From: Hydrogenophaga sp. PBL-H3
GTDB lineage: Bacteria; Pseudomonadota; Gammaproteobacteria; Burkholderiales; Burkholderiaceae_C
DNA length: 64,000 nucleotides
Assembly (NCBI RefSeq): GCF_010104355.1
Contig: NZ_CP044972.1
Coordinates: 3,946,001-4,010,000 of the forward strand
Direction of reading: 5' to 3'
Shown here: piece by piece, positions 8,101 to 17,616 of the stretch
How the letters are laid out: each line of letters starts with the position of its first letter
Position numbering within the stretch: position 1 is the stretch's first letter
The notes under the pieces: model-generated
What the model saw: the letters and a program-made list of their open reading frames with translations, nothing else
Databases searched by the model: none
What the model was told of the DNA's origin: nothing
Translations under genes and position numbers: made by a program

Positions 8101-11100
8101 TTCGCGCACCTGCTCGGGCGCGCCTTCGGCCACCACCAGGCCACCCGCGTCACCACCTTCGGGGCCGAGGTCGATCAACCAGTCGGCCGAGCGGATCACG
8201 TCCAGGTTGTGTTCGATCACCACCAGCGAGTGGCCGGCGTCGAGCAGCTTGCGCAAACTGCGCATGAGCTTGGCGATGTCGTCGAAGTGCAGGCCGGTGG
8301 TGGGCTCGTCGAACAGGAACAGCGTGCCCTTGCGCGAGAGGGGTTGGCGGCTCGCGCTCGCGCTCTTGGAGGCCTCGGCCAGGAAGCCCGCAAGCTTGAG
8401 GCGCTGCGCCTCGCCGCCCGACAGCGTGGGGACAGGCTGGCCGAGCTTCACGTATTCGAGGCCCACGTCCACGATGGGCTGCAGCACGCGGATCACTTCG
8501 CGGTCGTTCGCGAACAACGCGGCGGCCTCGCTCACCGTGAGGTCGAGCACGTCGGCCACGTTGAGCGATCGATCGCCGCGTTCGATGCGCACCTCCAGGA
8601 TTTCGGGCCGGTAACGCTTGCCGTCGCAGTCCGGGCAGCGCAGATACACGTCGCTCAGGAACTGCATCTCCACGTGCTCGAAGCCCGAGCCGCCGCAGGT
8701 GGGGCAGCGCCCGTCGCCGCTGTTGAAGCTGAACTTGGCGGGGGTGTAGCTGCGCTGGCGCGAGAGTGGCGCGTCGGCGAACAGCGCGCGGATCGCATCC
8801 CACGCGCCCACGTAGCTCACCGGGTTGGATCGCGCTGTCTTGCCGATGGGCGACTGGTCGACGAAGACCACCTCGCTCAGTTGCTCAGCGCCGAGCAGGC
8901 GGTCAAACGCGCCGGGCGTGTCGGTGGACTTGCCGAAGTGGCGCAGCAGCGCTGGGGCCAGCACGTCTTGAATCAGGCTGGACTTGCCCGAGCCGGAGAC
9001 ACCGGTGACGACCACCAGGCGCTGCAGCGGGAACTCGACCGACACGTCCTTCAGGTTGTGCTCGCGCGCACCTTCCAGGATCAGGCGCGGCGTGCTGTCG
9101 GTCACCGCGCGCTTGAAACCCATGCCGATGGTCTTGCGCGCGCCCAGGTAGGCGCCGGTGAGCGTGTCGGCGCTGCGGATCGACTCGGGCGTGCCGTCGA
9201 AGACGATCTGCCCGCCGCGCTCGCCCGGGCCTGGGCCCATGTCGATCAGGCGGTCGGCGGCCAGCATCACGGCCGGGTCGTGCTCGACCACCACCAGCGT
9301 GTTGCCCGCGTCGCGCAGGCGCAGCATCGCATCAACGATGCGCGCCATGTCGCGCGGGTGCAGGCCGATGCTGGGCTCGTCGAGCACGAACAAGGTGTTG
9401 ACCAGCGAGGTGCCGAGCGCCGTGGTGAGGTTGATGCGCTGCACCTCGCCACCGGACAGCGTGCGGCTCTGGCGATCGAGGGTGAGGTAGCCGATGCCGA
9501 CCTCGCAGAGGTAACGGATGCGGGTGTTGATTTCGTCAAGCAGGAGTTTGAGGGCCTGCGCCTGGCCGGCATTCGGCTCCTTCCCCCCTTGGGGGAAGGT
9601 TGGGATGGGGGCTTGTTGGCCAGCGGGGGAGGGAGCCAGAGAAGCGAAGAACGTGCGCAACCGGTCCAGCGGCAACAACATCAAATCGTGCAGACACAGC
9701 CCCGGCAAGGCCTCCACCTGCGCTCGGCTCCACTTCACGCCTTTCGGCAAATAGCGTTTCGCCACGGGCAGCACCGCATCCGCCTGCGCCTTCGTGCCCA
9801 GACGCCAGAGCAGGCTGTCGGTCTTGAGACGGGCGCCGCCGCAACTCGGGCATTCGGTGTAACTGCGGTACTTGGACAAGAGCACACGGATGTGCATCTT
9901 GTAGGCCTTGCTTTCCAGGTATTCGAAGAACCGGTCCACGCCGTACCAGTGCTGGTTCCACTTGCCGTTCCACTGCGGCGAGCCGGCCTTGACCCAGTGC
10001 TTCTGCTCGTCGGTGAGCTTGGCCCAGGGCGTGTCGCGCGGGATGCCCGCGGCCTCGGCGTGCCGCATCATGTCGTCCTGCGCCTCTTTCCAGGCCGGCG
10101 TCTGGAACACCTTGATCGCACCGGCGCGCAGCGTGAGCTTGTCGTTGGGAATCACCAGCCCGTAGTCCACCCCGATCACCCGCCCGAAGCCCCGGCAGGC
10201 CTCGCAAGCCCCCACCGCCGAGTTGAACGAAAACATCGACGGCGTGGGCTCGCTGTAGCGGATGTCGCTCTCGGGGCAATGCAGGCCGGTGCTGAACCTC
10301 CAGATCTCGGGCTCAGCCGCCGCACCCAATTGGGGGTCAGATTCCAATTTCAGGGCATAGACCATGAGCTTGCCACCGCCGCGCTTCAAGCCCACTTCGA
10401 TGGCTTCCATCACGCGCGCGGGTTCGGTGGTGCCGATACGGAAGCGGTCGGCCACCACGTCAAGCACCTTGATGGCCTCCATGGGCGCGGCCTTGGCCTT
10501 GCCTTTGGTTTTGACTTTGTCATCCACAGCCGGTGCGGCGCGGTGCACGACGCGTTCGGCCTGCACGCGCGTGTAGCCGCTGGCCGAGAGCCACTGTTCG
10601 ATTTCTTCGGGTGTGGTGCTGGCCGGCAACTCCACCGGGAAGGTGACGACGAGTCGCGGGTCACCTTGCGCTGCGGCGCGCGCACTCAACTCGGCATAAA
10701 TCGACTCCGGTGAGTCGTGCCGCACTAGCGCCGCGGTGTCGCGGTCGAACAGCTCGGCGCCGCGCGCGAACAAAAGTTTGAGGTGGTCGTTGAGCTCGGT
10801 CATGGTGCCGACCGTGGAGCGCGAGCTGCGCACCGGGTTGGTCTGGTCGATCGCGATGGCCGGTGGCACGCCTTCCACCCGATCCACTGCAGGCTTGTCC
10901 ATGCGGTCCAGAAACTGGCGCGCATAAGCGCTGAAGGTTTCCACATAGCGCCGCTGGCCCTCTGCAAAAAGGGTGTCGAACACCAGGCTCGACTTGCCCG
11001 ATCCGCTGGGTCCGGTGACCACCGTGAGCTCACCGGTGCGGATGTCGAGATCGATGTTTTTCAGGTTGTGCTGGCGCGCGCCGCGGATGCGGATCAGCCC

Positions 11101-11196
11101 GGTGCCACCTTCCGTCGGTCGGTCGCGCCCCTCGTGGTCGGACGCGGGTTGAATCGCGGCCGCAGGCAGCTCGTCGGGCAAAAAGGCATCGGACAT
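5155..11196 (-). CDS. uvrA: Double-length UvrA (tandem UvrA-like ABC ATPase)
   Basis: 2013 residues, twice the usual 940-1000. It holds four ABC ATPase heads: Walker A motifs GPSGSGKSS (62-70) and GVSGSGKS near 735, 1114 and 1693, with signature motifs LSGGEVQRI near 584, [10 protein letters not shown] near 928, [10 protein letters not shown] near 1505 and [10 protein letters not shown] near 1896. CxxC zinc-module motifs (such as [36 protein letters not shown]) occur in both halves. UvrA recognises bulky DNA damage and loads UvrB; whether this fused form does so, or replaces a normal uvrA, cannot be told here. Two in-frame repeat insertions interrupt it near residues 519-541 and 1625-1659. 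A GGAG site precedes the ATG. Confidence 0.93.
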   Translation of the reverse strand: MSDAFLPDELPAAAIQPASDHEGRDRPTEGGTGLIRIRGARQHNLKNIDLDIRTGELTVVTGPSGSGKSSLVFDTLFAEGQRRYVETFSAYARQFLDRMDKPAVDRVEGVPPAIAIDQTNPVRSSRSTVGTMTELNDHLKLLFARGAELFDRDTAALVRHDSPESIYAELSARAAAQGDPRLVVTFPVELPASTTPEEIEQWLSASGYTRVQAERVVHRAAPAVDDKVKTKGKAKAAPMEAIKVLDVVADRFRIGTTEPARVMEAIEVGLKRGGGKLMVYALKLESDPQLGAAAEPEIWRFSTGLHCPESDIRYSEPTPSMFSFNSAVGACEACRGFGRVIGVDYGLVIPNDKLTLRAGAIKVFQTPAWKEAQDDMMRHAEAAGIPRDTPWAKLTDEQKHWVKAGSPQWNGKWNQHWYGVDRFFEYLESKAYKMHIRVLLSKYRSYTECPSCGGARLKTDSLLWRLGTKAQADAVLPVAKRYLPKGVKWSRAQVEALPGLCLHDLMLLPLDRLRTFFASLAPSPAGQQAPIPTFPQGGKEPNAGQAQALKLLLDEINTRIRYLCEVGIGYLTLDRQSRTLSGGEVQRINLTTALGTSLVNTLFVLDEPSIGLHPRDMARIVDAMLRLRDAGNTLVVVEHDPAVMLAADRLIDMGPGPGERGGQIVFDGTPESIRSADTLTGAYLGARKTIGMGFKRAVTDSTPRLILEGAREHNLKDVSVEFPLQRLVVVTGVSGSGKSSLIQDVLAPALLRHFGKSTDTPGAFDRLLGAEQLSEVVFVDQSPIGKTARSNPVSYVGAWDAIRALFADAPLSRQRSYTPAKFSFNSGDGRCPTCGGSGFEHVEMQFLSDVYLRCPDCDGKRYRPEILEVRIERGDRSLNVADVLDLTVSEAAALFANDREVIRVLQPIVDVGLEYVKLGQPVPTLSGGEAQRLKLAGFLAEASKSASASRQPLSRKGTLFLFDEPTTGLHFDDIAKLMRSLRKLLDAGHSLVVIEHNLDVIRSADWLIDLGPEGGDAGGLVVAEGAPEQVREHASSHTAKALREYALSMGEVHAVREGRVADYLGQSSGLAAAARRSDQHGHAIRIVNAKEHNLKNLSVNIPRGKFNVISGVSGSGKSTLAFDILFNEGQRRYLESLNAYARSIVQPAGRPEVDAVYGIPPTVAIEQRLSRGGRKSTVGTTTEVWHFLRLLYVKLGTQHCVHDGAAVMPQSADSIAASILKRYAGQHIGLLAPLVVNRKGVYTELADWARPRGHTHLRVDGEFLPTTGFPRIDRFKEHTIELPVADFVVNADQEAQLRSQLAKALEIGKGVVHVLHPLDGLARALEEGASTRELGRLEVFSTTRACPVCATSYPELDPRLFSYNSKHGWCPDCVGTGLKLSRDQRSVLDDSVRDDRERGREQSFAEPEVEDLVDEVCPGCEGTRLNAQARAVKFSAVGITDVARLSVREVRSWVQGLMKEAVMSTRETGIARDLLPEIESRLAFLEEVGLNYLTLDRGAPTLSGGEAQRIRLAAQLGSNLQGVCYVLDEPTIGLHARDNAILLNALHKLGDMGNTLVVVEHDEDTIRRADHIIDIGPSAGKRGGRVVAQGSVDDLSANPESVTGRYLLHAMKHPLQPRREVTPLDPFPRWGKAGMGAGAPNAAAQASPHPSPPPAGEEASHWLQVHRAQLHNLNQLDAAVPLQRLVVITGVSGSGKSTLARDVLLTNVAAAVAQRSTKAGRDAMDQGQFPAWSGCASVSGFESVDRVLEVDQTPIGKTPRSCPATYIGFWDTVRKLFADTLEAKARGYGPGRFSFNTGEGRCPGCEGQGMRTIEMSFLPDVKVPCEVCHGARFNPETLAVTWKGKSIGDVLQMEVDEAVDFFASMPSIGHPLQLLKDVGLGYLTLGQPSPTLSGGEAQRIKLVTELSKVRDDITRRGQKPPHTLYVLDEPTVGLHMADVEKLIRVLHRLVDGGHSVVVIEHDLDVMAEADWIIDLGPEGGGGGGLIVAAAPPDEVVRLDTHTGRVLGPVLARA
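6221..6322. repeat. Palindromic repeat pair inserted in frame inside uvrA
   Basis: Two inverted copies of one element: CCTCCCCCGCTGGGGGAGGG followed by CTGGGGTGGGGGC (plus strand, from 6224), and its partner (6288-6317), whose reverse complement is CCTTCCCCCGCTGGGGGAAG then GCAGGGATGGGGGC. Each has a perfect hairpin and a G-rich tail. The unit keeps the uvrA frame and is translated into proline/glycine-rich filler ([10 protein letters not shown] ... [10 protein letters not shown]) in front of the last ABC head. Confidence 0.85.
9576..9637. repeat. Second in-frame palindromic repeat inside uvrA
   Basis: CCTTCCCCCCTTGGGGGAAG followed by GTTGGGATGGGGGC matches the element at 6221-6322, and is followed by a truncated inverted half (CCAGCGGGGGAGGGAG). 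It is translated on the minus strand as part of [20 protein letters not shown], in a linker just before the first LSGGE signature region. The frame is kept and no stop codon is introduced. Confidence 0.85.
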
Positions 11197-11328
11197 GCAG
11201 GGGCTCCAGAGGGGGACGCAAAGATTCTACGGAGCCGCGCGGCATACCCCCCGTCGTGTACGTCATACCCACAATTTCCCGCCTGGCCAGGCTGCCTAGA
11301 CTCAGCCCACCTTCAGAGACACATCCCC

Positions 11329-12462
11329 ATGAAAAATACCTTCACGCCCTGGCCCAAGAGCCTCGCCACCGTCGGCCTGGTCGGCCTCGTCCTGTTCACC
11401 GTGCCCGCCTGGGCCCAGCTGCGAATCGGCAATCCTTCGGGCATCACCGGTTCGGTGGCGGCCGGGGTCAAAGAGAACATCGACGGCGCCAGGCTTTACT
11501 TCGATGCGGTGAACGCGCGCGGCGGTGTCAACGGTCAGAAGATCGAACTGGTGTCGGTCGACGACCAGTTCGATCCCAAGGTCACGGTGGAGGTGTCGCG
11601 CCAGCTCATCACGCAACAGAAGGTGCTGGCCTTGTTCCTGAACCGCGGGACGCCGCACTCGCAAGCGCTGCTGCCCCTGCTGGCCGAATACAAGGTGCCA
11701 CTGGTGGGACCGAGCACGGGCGCCATGGTGCTGCACGAACCGGTGAACCCCTGGGTCTTCAACGTGCGCGCCACCTACCAGCGCGAAGCCGCCAAGGCCA
11801 TCGAACACCTGGCCAGCATCGGCATGACACGCATCGCGCTGCTGGAGACCGACGACTCGTTCGGCGCCGACTCGGCCGCCGGTGCGCTCAAGGGTTTCGC
11901 AACCGTGAAGCAGACGCCGGTACTGCAGGAGAAATTCCCGCGCGACAAGCCCGACTTCACCGAACTGGCCGACCGCGTCGCCAAGAGCAACGCCCAGGCG
12001 GTGATGGTCATCGGCTCGGCCGGCAACGCCGCCAACGGCATGAAGGCGATCCGCGCGGCGGGCTCGCGAGCCCAGCTGGTCACGCTGTCCAACAACGCCT
12101 CGGAGGGTTTCATCAAACTGCTCGGCGAACACGCACGCGGCGTGATCGTCACACAGGTGTTCCCCAACGAACGCTCGGTGGCCTACCCCTTGATCAAGGA
12201 AGCACAGAACCTGGCCAAGGCCAAGGGACTGGACGGTGTGTCACCGGCCATGATGGAAGGCTTTGCCGCCGCCAAGGTCGTCACCGAAGGCCTGCGGCGC
12301 GCCGGCCCCAACCCGACACCCGTGGCCTTGCGCGACGCGCTGGAAGGCCTGCGCAACCACGACATCGGCGGGCTGCAGATCAACTACAGCGCCACCGACC
12401 ACACGGGGCTGGATTTTTCCGATCTGTCCATCGTGAACGCCGCCGGCAAGTTCATGCGCTAA
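11329..12462 (+). CDS. Periplasmic branched-chain amino acid-type substrate-binding protein
   Basis: 377 residues. A Sec signal peptide is clear: a basic N-terminus, a hydrophobic run (TVGLVGLVLFTVPAWA) and a cleavage site after AWA (residue 29). The mature protein has the type I periplasmic binding fold of LivJ/LivK proteins (GGVNGQKIELVSVDDQFDP near residue 65, then ETDDSFGADSAAGALKGF). It would bind a small amide or amino-acid-like ligand for an ABC importer. No permease or ATPase gene is adjacent, so it is a stand-alone binding protein, a frequent situation in Comamonadaceae. It is divergent from uvrA. Confidence 0.88.
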   Translation: MKNTFTPWPKSLATVGLVGLVLFTVPAWAQLRIGNPSGITGSVAAGVKENIDGARLYFDAVNARGGVNGQKIELVSVDDQFDPKVTVEVSRQLITQQKVLALFLNRGTPHSQALLPLLAEYKVPLVGPSTGAMVLHEPVNPWVFNVRATYQREAAKAIEHLASIGMTRIALLETDDSFGADSAAGALKGFATVKQTPVLQEKFPRDKPDFTELADRVAKSNAQAVMVIGSAGNAANGMKAIRAAGSRAQLVTLSNNASEGFIKLLGEHARGVIVTQVFPNERSVAYPLIKEAQNLAKAKGLDGVSPAMMEGFAAAKVVTEGLRRAGPNPTPVALRDALEGLRNHDIGGLQINYSATDHTGLDFSDLSIVNAAGKFMR

Positions 12463-12470
12463 ACCATCCC

Positions 12471-12908
12471 CTACGACTTCACGATCAGCACGGGCATCTT
12501 GGCGTGGGTCAGCACCTTTTGCGCCACGCTGCCCAGAATGAGGGCCTTGACGCCTTGGCGCCCGTGTGAGCCCATCACGATCAGGTCGCAGCCCTCGGCC
12601 TCGGCGGTTTCGATGATCCCCTCGTACACCACGTTGCGCTCGATGGTGTCGCCCGAAAACGGCACCTCGTCGGCCGCGCAGGCCATGCGGGCGGCGTCCA
12701 GCGCCACGCCGGCGGCCGCCTTGGCTTCGGTCAGGTAGGCCTGCAGGCCGATGGCCGAGGCATCGCCGATGCCGATGTAGGGGAACGGATCGATCACATA
12801 GACGCCCACGATGTGCGCGCCCTGGCTTTTGGCCAGCTTGACGGCGGCGCGGGTGGCGAAGACACCGAGTTCGGAGCCGTCGGTGGGCAGCAGGATCTTC
12901 TTGAACAT
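12471..12908 (-). CDS. Universal stress protein, UspA family
   Basis: 145 residues. It begins MFKKILLPTDGSELG and ends with the ATP-binding signature G-2x-G-9x-G-S seen in MGSHGRQGVKALILGSVAQ, so it is an ATP-binding type UspA protein. These cytoplasmic proteins are induced under stress or growth arrest; the direct role is unclear. The ATG at 12908 has a GGAG site upstream, and 18 further upstream codons are open but unlike the family. It lies 93 bp downstream of fdhA on the same strand and converges with the binding-protein gene. Confidence 0.93.
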   Translation of the reverse strand: MFKKILLPTDGSELGVFATRAAVKLAKSQGAHIVGVYVIDPFPYIGIGDASAIGLQAYLTEAKAAAGVALDAARMACAADEVPFSGDTIERNVVYEGIIETAEAEGCDLIVMGSHGRQGVKALILGSVAQKVLTHAKMPVLIVKS

Positions 12909-13001
12909 GGTTGCTCTCCTGAAGGGGGTGGATGAACCGGGCCGCGCGCGGCGGCACCCGTCCATCGTAGGAAAGCGCGGGCCCGCAGACCTTGCGTCAG
13001 A

Positions 13002-15833
13002 TCAAACCCGGACCGATTCCTGCGTGGACACCGAGGGCCGCACGTCCACCGCACAGTACTTCAGTTCGGCGATCTTGCCCACCGGGTCCAGGGCCGGATT
13101 GGTGAGCAGGTTGGCCGCGGCTTCGGCGTAAGCGAACGGAATGAAGGCGGTGTCCAGCGGCATGGCATCGTCCAGCCGCACCGGCAACGCCACCTCACCT
13201 CGGCGCGAACGCACCTGCGCCAGCGCACCGGCCTTCAGACCCAGCCGCTGCGCGGTGGTGGTGTGCAGGCTCACCACCGGGCCGGGTTCGAGCGCATCCA
13301 GCACCTCGCTGCGCCGCGTCATGCTGCCGGTGTGCCAGTGCTCCAGCTGGCGTCCGGTGATGAGCACCATCGGGAACGCGGCATCGGGCACCTCGGCCGG
13401 CGGCGTGACGCTGGCACCCACCAGCGTGGCGCGCCCGCTGGCGGTGGGAAAACCGTCGGTGAACACCACCGGGTGGCCCGGGTCGCTCTCGCTGCTCACC
13501 GGGTAGGTCACCGCGCCTTCGCGCTGCAGCCGCGCCCACGACAGGCCGGCGATGCTGGGCATCATGGCGCGCATTTCTTCAAACACGGCGCCGATGCCGC
13601 CCAGCGCATCCGTGGCCGCAGTGCCGTCGGCAGCCACACCGTAACGCCAGTCCAGGCCGAGCCGGCGGGCCAGCTGCTCGGTGATCCACGCGTCGGCCAT
13701 GGCTTCACCGGGTGCGCGCACGGCCTTGCGGCCGAGCTGCACGCAGCGGTCGGTGTTGGTCACGCTGCCGGTCTTCTCGGGCCAGGCCGTGGCGGGCAAC
13801 ACCACGTCGGCCAGGCTGGCGGTTTCGGTGAGAAAGATGTCCTGCACCACCAGGTGGTCCAGCCCGGCGAGCGCTTCGCGCGCGTGGGTGGCGTCGGGGT
13901 CGCTCATGGCCGGGTTCTCGCCCTGGATCAGCATGGCGCGGATCTCGCGGCGGTGCGCGGCGTCGATGATTTCCACCACGGTCAGGCCGGGCTCGCTGCC
14001 CAGTGTGCCGGGGGGCAGGTGCCACAGGTGCTCCGCCTTCTCGCGGGTGTGCGGATCGCTCACCTTCTGGTAATCGGGCAGCACCATGGGGATGAGCCCC
14101 GCGTCGCTCGCGCCTTGCACGTTGTTCTGCCCGCGCAGCGGATGCAGGCCGGTGCCGGGGCGACCGATCTGCCCGGTGATGAGCGAAAGCGCGATCAGGC
14201 AGCGCGCGTTGTCGGTGCCGTGCGTGTGCTGGCTGATGCCCATGCCCCAGAGGATCATGGCGTTCCTGGCCGTGGCGTAGGCGCGCGCCACCTCGCGCAG
14301 CGTGGTGGCGTCGATGCCGCAGACCGGCGCCATGGCTTCGGGCGAGAAGTCCACGAGGTGCGCTTTCAACTGCGCAAAGTCCAGCGTGTGAGCCTCGATG
14401 TAGGCCGGGTCGGTCAGCCCTTCGAACACGATGGTGTGCAGCAGCGCGTTGAGCAGGGCCACGTCGGTGCCCGACTTGAAGCCCAGGTGCCTCCAGCTGT
14501 GGCGAGCGAGCTCGGTGCGGCGCGGATCGGCCAGCACCAGCTTCATGCCGCGCTTGATCGCGTTCTTGATCCAGGTCGCGCCCACCGGGTGGTTCTGCGC
14601 CGGGTTGGCACCGATCAGCAGCACGAAGTCGGCGTGTTCCACATCGCGCAGCGGGTTGGTGACCACGGCCGAGCCCAGGCCTTCCATCAGCGCGGCCACG
14701 CTGGAGGCGTGGCACAGGCGCGTGCAGTGGTCGACGTTGTGGGTGGCAAAGGCTGTGCGGATCAGCTTCTGGAACAGGTAGGCCTCTTCGTTCGTGCCCT
14801 TGGCCGAACCGAAGCCGGCCACCGGGCCCTGGCGGCCGCGTGCAGGGGTGCTGGCCATGGCCTGTTTGAAACCGTTCGCGGCAACGTCGAGTGCTTCGTT
14901 CCAGCTGGCTTCGCGGAACAGTTCGCGCCAATCACGCCGCATCACCGACTGCGGATCTTTGGGCGCGTCGGCACGTCGGATCAGCGGGCGCGTGAGCCGC
15001 TCGGGGCTGTGCGCGTAGTCGAAACCGAAACGGCCCTTGACGCACAAGCGCCCTTCGTTGGCCGGGCCGTCGATACCTTCGACGTGTTCGATCTTGTCTT
15101 CGGAGACAAAGTAGGTGAGCTGGCAGCCCACACCGCAAAACGGGCAGACCGAATCCACCTGCCTTTGCGATGGTTGTGCGTACGCGCCATTGGCCGGCGC
15201 GATGGCGCCCGTGGGGCAGGCCTGCACGCATTCACCGCAGGCCACGCAGGTGCTCGCGCCCATGGGGTCGTTCTGGTCGAACACGATCTGCGCGTGGCCA
15301 CCACGGAACGCCAGGCCCAGCACGTCGTTGCCTTGCGTTTCGCGGCAGGCGCGGATGCAGCGCGTGCACTGGATGCAGGCGTCGAGGTTGACAGACATGG
15401 CCGGGTGACTCAGGTCTTGCGCAGCGGCGGCCCGAGCCGGGAAACGCCCTGCCCTGGCACCCGCCAGCTCCGCCCAACGCGCCAGCTCGCTGTCGTGTTT
15501 GAGCGCAGCCGTGTCGGGCGCGTCCGACAACAACAATTCCAGCACCGTCTTCTGCGCAGCGCCCGCGCGCGGGCTGTCGGTGGTGACCACCATGCCCGGC
15601 GTGGGCGCGCGGCAGCACGAGGGTGCCAGCACCCGCTCGCCATCGATCTCCACCACGCAGGCCCGGCAGTTGCCCGGGCTGCGCAGGCCGTCCTTGTGGC
15701 ACAGGTGCGGCACGGCCACGCCGGCGCGCTGCGCGACTTTGAGCAGGGTCTCGCCCGGCGCGGCTTCCACTGCGCGGCCATTGAGCGTGAAGGCGATCGG
15801 GGCGGCGTGGTCCGGCAAGTCGTTGGCCTTCAT
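13002..15833 (-). CDS. fdhA: NAD-linked formate dehydrogenase, molybdo/tungstopterin alpha subunit
   Basis: 943 residues. Domains in order: an N-terminal [2Fe-2S] domain (C45, C56, C59, C73), a two-cluster ferredoxin region (CIQCTRCIRAC and CVACGECVQACP), the [4Fe-4S] segment CPFCGVGC, and the bis-MGD catalytic domain. The active-site residue is Cys374, followed by His375 (CTRLCHASS), where selenoenzymes have selenocysteine. It oxidises formate to CO2 and passes electrons to the beta subunit and NAD+; it is cytoplasmic and soluble. The ATG overlaps the fdhB stop (ATGA), which fixes the start. Whether Mo or W is used cannot be read from sequence. Confidence 0.95.
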   Translation of the reverse strand: MKANDLPDHAAPIAFTLNGRAVEAAPGETLLKVAQRAGVAVPHLCHKDGLRSPGNCRACVVEIDGERVLAPSCCRAPTPGMVVTTDSPRAGAAQKTVLELLLSDAPDTAALKHDSELARWAELAGARAGRFPARAAAAQDLSHPAMSVNLDACIQCTRCIRACRETQGNDVLGLAFRGGHAQIVFDQNDPMGASTCVACGECVQACPTGAIAPANGAYAQPSQRQVDSVCPFCGVGCQLTYFVSEDKIEHVEGIDGPANEGRLCVKGRFGFDYAHSPERLTRPLIRRADAPKDPQSVMRRDWRELFREASWNEALDVAANGFKQAMASTPARGRQGPVAGFGSAKGTNEEAYLFQKLIRTAFATHNVDHCTRLCHASSVAALMEGLGSAVVTNPLRDVEHADFVLLIGANPAQNHPVGATWIKNAIKRGMKLVLADPRRTELARHSWRHLGFKSGTDVALLNALLHTIVFEGLTDPAYIEAHTLDFAQLKAHLVDFSPEAMAPVCGIDATTLREVARAYATARNAMILWGMGISQHTHGTDNARCLIALSLITGQIGRPGTGLHPLRGQNNVQGASDAGLIPMVLPDYQKVSDPHTREKAEHLWHLPPGTLGSEPGLTVVEIIDAAHRREIRAMLIQGENPAMSDPDATHAREALAGLDHLVVQDIFLTETASLADVVLPATAWPEKTGSVTNTDRCVQLGRKAVRAPGEAMADAWITEQLARRLGLDWRYGVAADGTAATDALGGIGAVFEEMRAMMPSIAGLSWARLQREGAVTYPVSSESDPGHPVVFTDGFPTASGRATLVGASVTPPAEVPDAAFPMVLITGRQLEHWHTGSMTRRSEVLDALEPGPVVSLHTTTAQRLGLKAGALAQVRSRRGEVALPVRLDDAMPLDTAFIPFAYAEAAANLLTNPALDPVGKIAELKYCAVDVRPSVSTQESVRV

Positions 15834-17557
15834 GCGCGCACCTCGTGAGAAAAGAACCGCAGCACACTGTCCACCGGGTTCGGTGCGGCCTGGCCCAGGC
15901 CGCAGATGCTGGCATCGCGCATCACCTGCGAGAGCTCGGCCAGCAATGCGGCGTCCCACACCGGCGCCTGGATCAGTTCCACCGCCTTGGTGGTGCCGGC
16001 GCGGCAGGGCGTGCACTGGCCGCACGATTCGTGTTCGAAAAAGCGCATGAGGTTGAGCGCCGCGTCGCGCGCCTTGTCGTGCTGGCCCAGCACCACCACC
16101 GCCATGGAGCCGACAAAGGCACCGTGCTCGGCCAGGGTGTCGAAGTCCAGCGGCACGTCGGCCAGCGCCGCCGGCAGGATGCCGCCCGAGGCGCCGCCCG
16201 GCAGGTAGGCGTACAGCGTGTGGCCCTCGGCCATGCCGCCGGCGTGTTCGTCAATGAGTTCGCGCAGCGTGATGCCGGCGGGCGCGAGGTACACACCCGG
16301 CTGCTTCACGCGGCCCGACACCGAAAAACGCCGCAGGCCGTTGCGCCCGGCGCGTCCGTGCGCAGTCAGCCACGCTGCGCCGTGCGCCAGGATCTCCGGC
16401 AACCACCACAGGGTTTCGGGGTTGTGCGCCAGCGTGGGCCGGCCGAACACACCGTGCAGCGCGACGATGGGGGGCTTGAGGCGCGGCAGGCCGCGCTTGC
16501 CTTCCACCGATTCGATCAGCGCCGACTCTTCGCCGCAGATGTAGGCGCCTGCGCCACGCCGGAGTTCGATGATGGGCGGCGTGTAGCCCGGGTACTGGAC
16601 GGTCAGCGCTGGCAGCCGCATCGCCAGCGTGTCGAGTTCGCGCTGCAGCAGCACGCGAGCGTCGTGGTATTCGTCGCGCAGGTACAGCCACACGTGGTCG
16701 ATGCCGACCACCTGCGCTGCGATCAACAGACCCTCCAAGACCTGCGGTGCACCGGCCTGCGCGCTGGTGAGCACGTGGCCGTCCTTGAAGGTGCCCACCT
16801 CGCCCTCGTCGATGTTGACCACCATGTGGCGCGGGCCGCTCTGCGCGCGCACCGTCTCCCACTTGCGCCAGGCCGGAAAGCCCGCGCCGCCCAGGCCACG
16901 CAGGTTGGAGGCCTTGAGTTCGGCCAGCACCTGCTCGGCGCCGAGTTCGCCGGAAAGCACGCGCTGCAACTGCTTCAGATCGGAGGCGTCGGGTACCGGC
17001 AGTTCGCGTGGGCCGGTGTCACCTCTGGCCAGCAAAGCCTGCACCGCATCCACGCTCGCATGCGGCAACTGCCGCTGGCCCACGCAGGCGGCCGGTGCAC
17101 GGTGGCACTGGCCAATGCAGGGCGCAGCCTGCACGCGCACCGAAGCGTCGTGCGCCAGCGAGGCCTGCAGCTCGGCCATCAGGGTCTCGCTGCCTGCCAA
17201 CGTGCACGAGAGACTGTTGCACACGCGCACCACGGTGGCGGGCACGGCCGCCTCGTCGTCCACGATCTCGAAGTGGTGGTAGAAGCTCGCAACCTCGAAC
17301 ACCTCGACCTGGCTGAGCCGCAGGTGTTCGGCCAGCGCTGCCAGCTGCCCGTGGCGCAAAGCCCCTTCCCCGTCCTGCAGCCGGTGCAGGTGCTCGATCA
17401 ACAAGTCGGCGCGCGGCGCCAGGCCGGCGCACAAGGCCAGCACGCGCTCGCGCGCGGCGGGCTGCACTTGCCGGCCCTTGGGCGCATGGCGTGCGGCACC
17501 GCGCAGAGGCGTGCGGACAGGGGTGTCCACGGAGCGGATGGGGATCACGGTGTTCAT
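15830..17557 (-). CDS. fdhB: Formate dehydrogenase beta subunit, NuoE-NuoF fusion
   Basis: 575 residues. The N-terminal part (about 40-165) is a thioredoxin-like NuoE domain with C113, C118, C147 and C151 for a [2Fe-2S] cluster. The rest is NuoF-like, with GLGGAGFP (221-228) for FMN/NADH binding and ESCGQCTPCRAGT near 510 for a [4Fe-4S] cluster. It reduces NAD+ with electrons from FdhA. The fused form is the one known from the two-subunit FDH1 enzymes of methylotrophs; classical Fds systems have separate fdsG and fdsB. It is the first gene of the fdhBA operon and divergent from the regulator. No fdhD or small-subunit gene is nearby. Confidence 0.94.
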   Translation of the reverse strand: MNTVIPIRSVDTPVRTPLRGAARHAPKGRQVQPAARERVLALCAGLAPRADLLIEHLHRLQDGEGALRHGQLAALAEHLRLSQVEVFEVASFYHHFEIVDDEAAVPATVVRVCNSLSCTLAGSETLMAELQASLAHDASVRVQAAPCIGQCHRAPAACVGQRQLPHASVDAVQALLARGDTGPRELPVPDASDLKQLQRVLSGELGAEQVLAELKASNLRGLGGAGFPAWRKWETVRAQSGPRHMVVNIDEGEVGTFKDGHVLTSAQAGAPQVLEGLLIAAQVVGIDHVWLYLRDEYHDARVLLQRELDTLAMRLPALTVQYPGYTPPIIELRRGAGAYICGEESALIESVEGKRGLPRLKPPIVALHGVFGRPTLAHNPETLWWLPEILAHGAAWLTAHGRAGRNGLRRFSVSGRVKQPGVYLAPAGITLRELIDEHAGGMAEGHTLYAYLPGGASGGILPAALADVPLDFDTLAEHGAFVGSMAVVVLGQHDKARDAALNLMRFFEHESCGQCTPCRAGTTKAVELIQAPVWDAALLAELSQVMRDASICGLGQAAPNPVDSVLRFFSHEVRA

Positions 17558-17589
17558 GCCTTCAGCCTAGCACCGTGGGCGGGTTTTAA

Positions 17590-17607
17590 TATGTTCTCCA
17601 TTTCATA
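17590..17607. promoter_or_regulatory. Possible operator in the fdhB/regulator gap
   Basis: The 59-bp divergent gap is AT-rich in its centre and holds TATG, 10 bp, CATA (17590-17593 and 17604-17607). The flanks are only partly symmetric. It is the only dyad visible in the gap and the natural place for the adjacent regulator to bind, but the symmetry is weak. Confidence 0.25.
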
Positions 17608-17616
17608 AATAGCCCC

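Noticed and set aside
5194..10713. An 1839-codon open frame on the plus strand opposite uvrA
   Set aside because: It mirrors the GC-rich codon phase of uvrA, has no recognisable domain and lies wholly inside a certain gene on the other strand.
14712..14714. Selenocysteine at the formate dehydrogenase active site
   Set aside because: The codon reads TGC (Cys374), not TGA, so this is a cysteine enzyme and needs no recoding element.
13263..15848. An 861-codon plus-strand frame opposite fdhA
   Set aside because: Antisense shadow of the formate dehydrogenase gene; composition is typical of a reversed high-GC gene.
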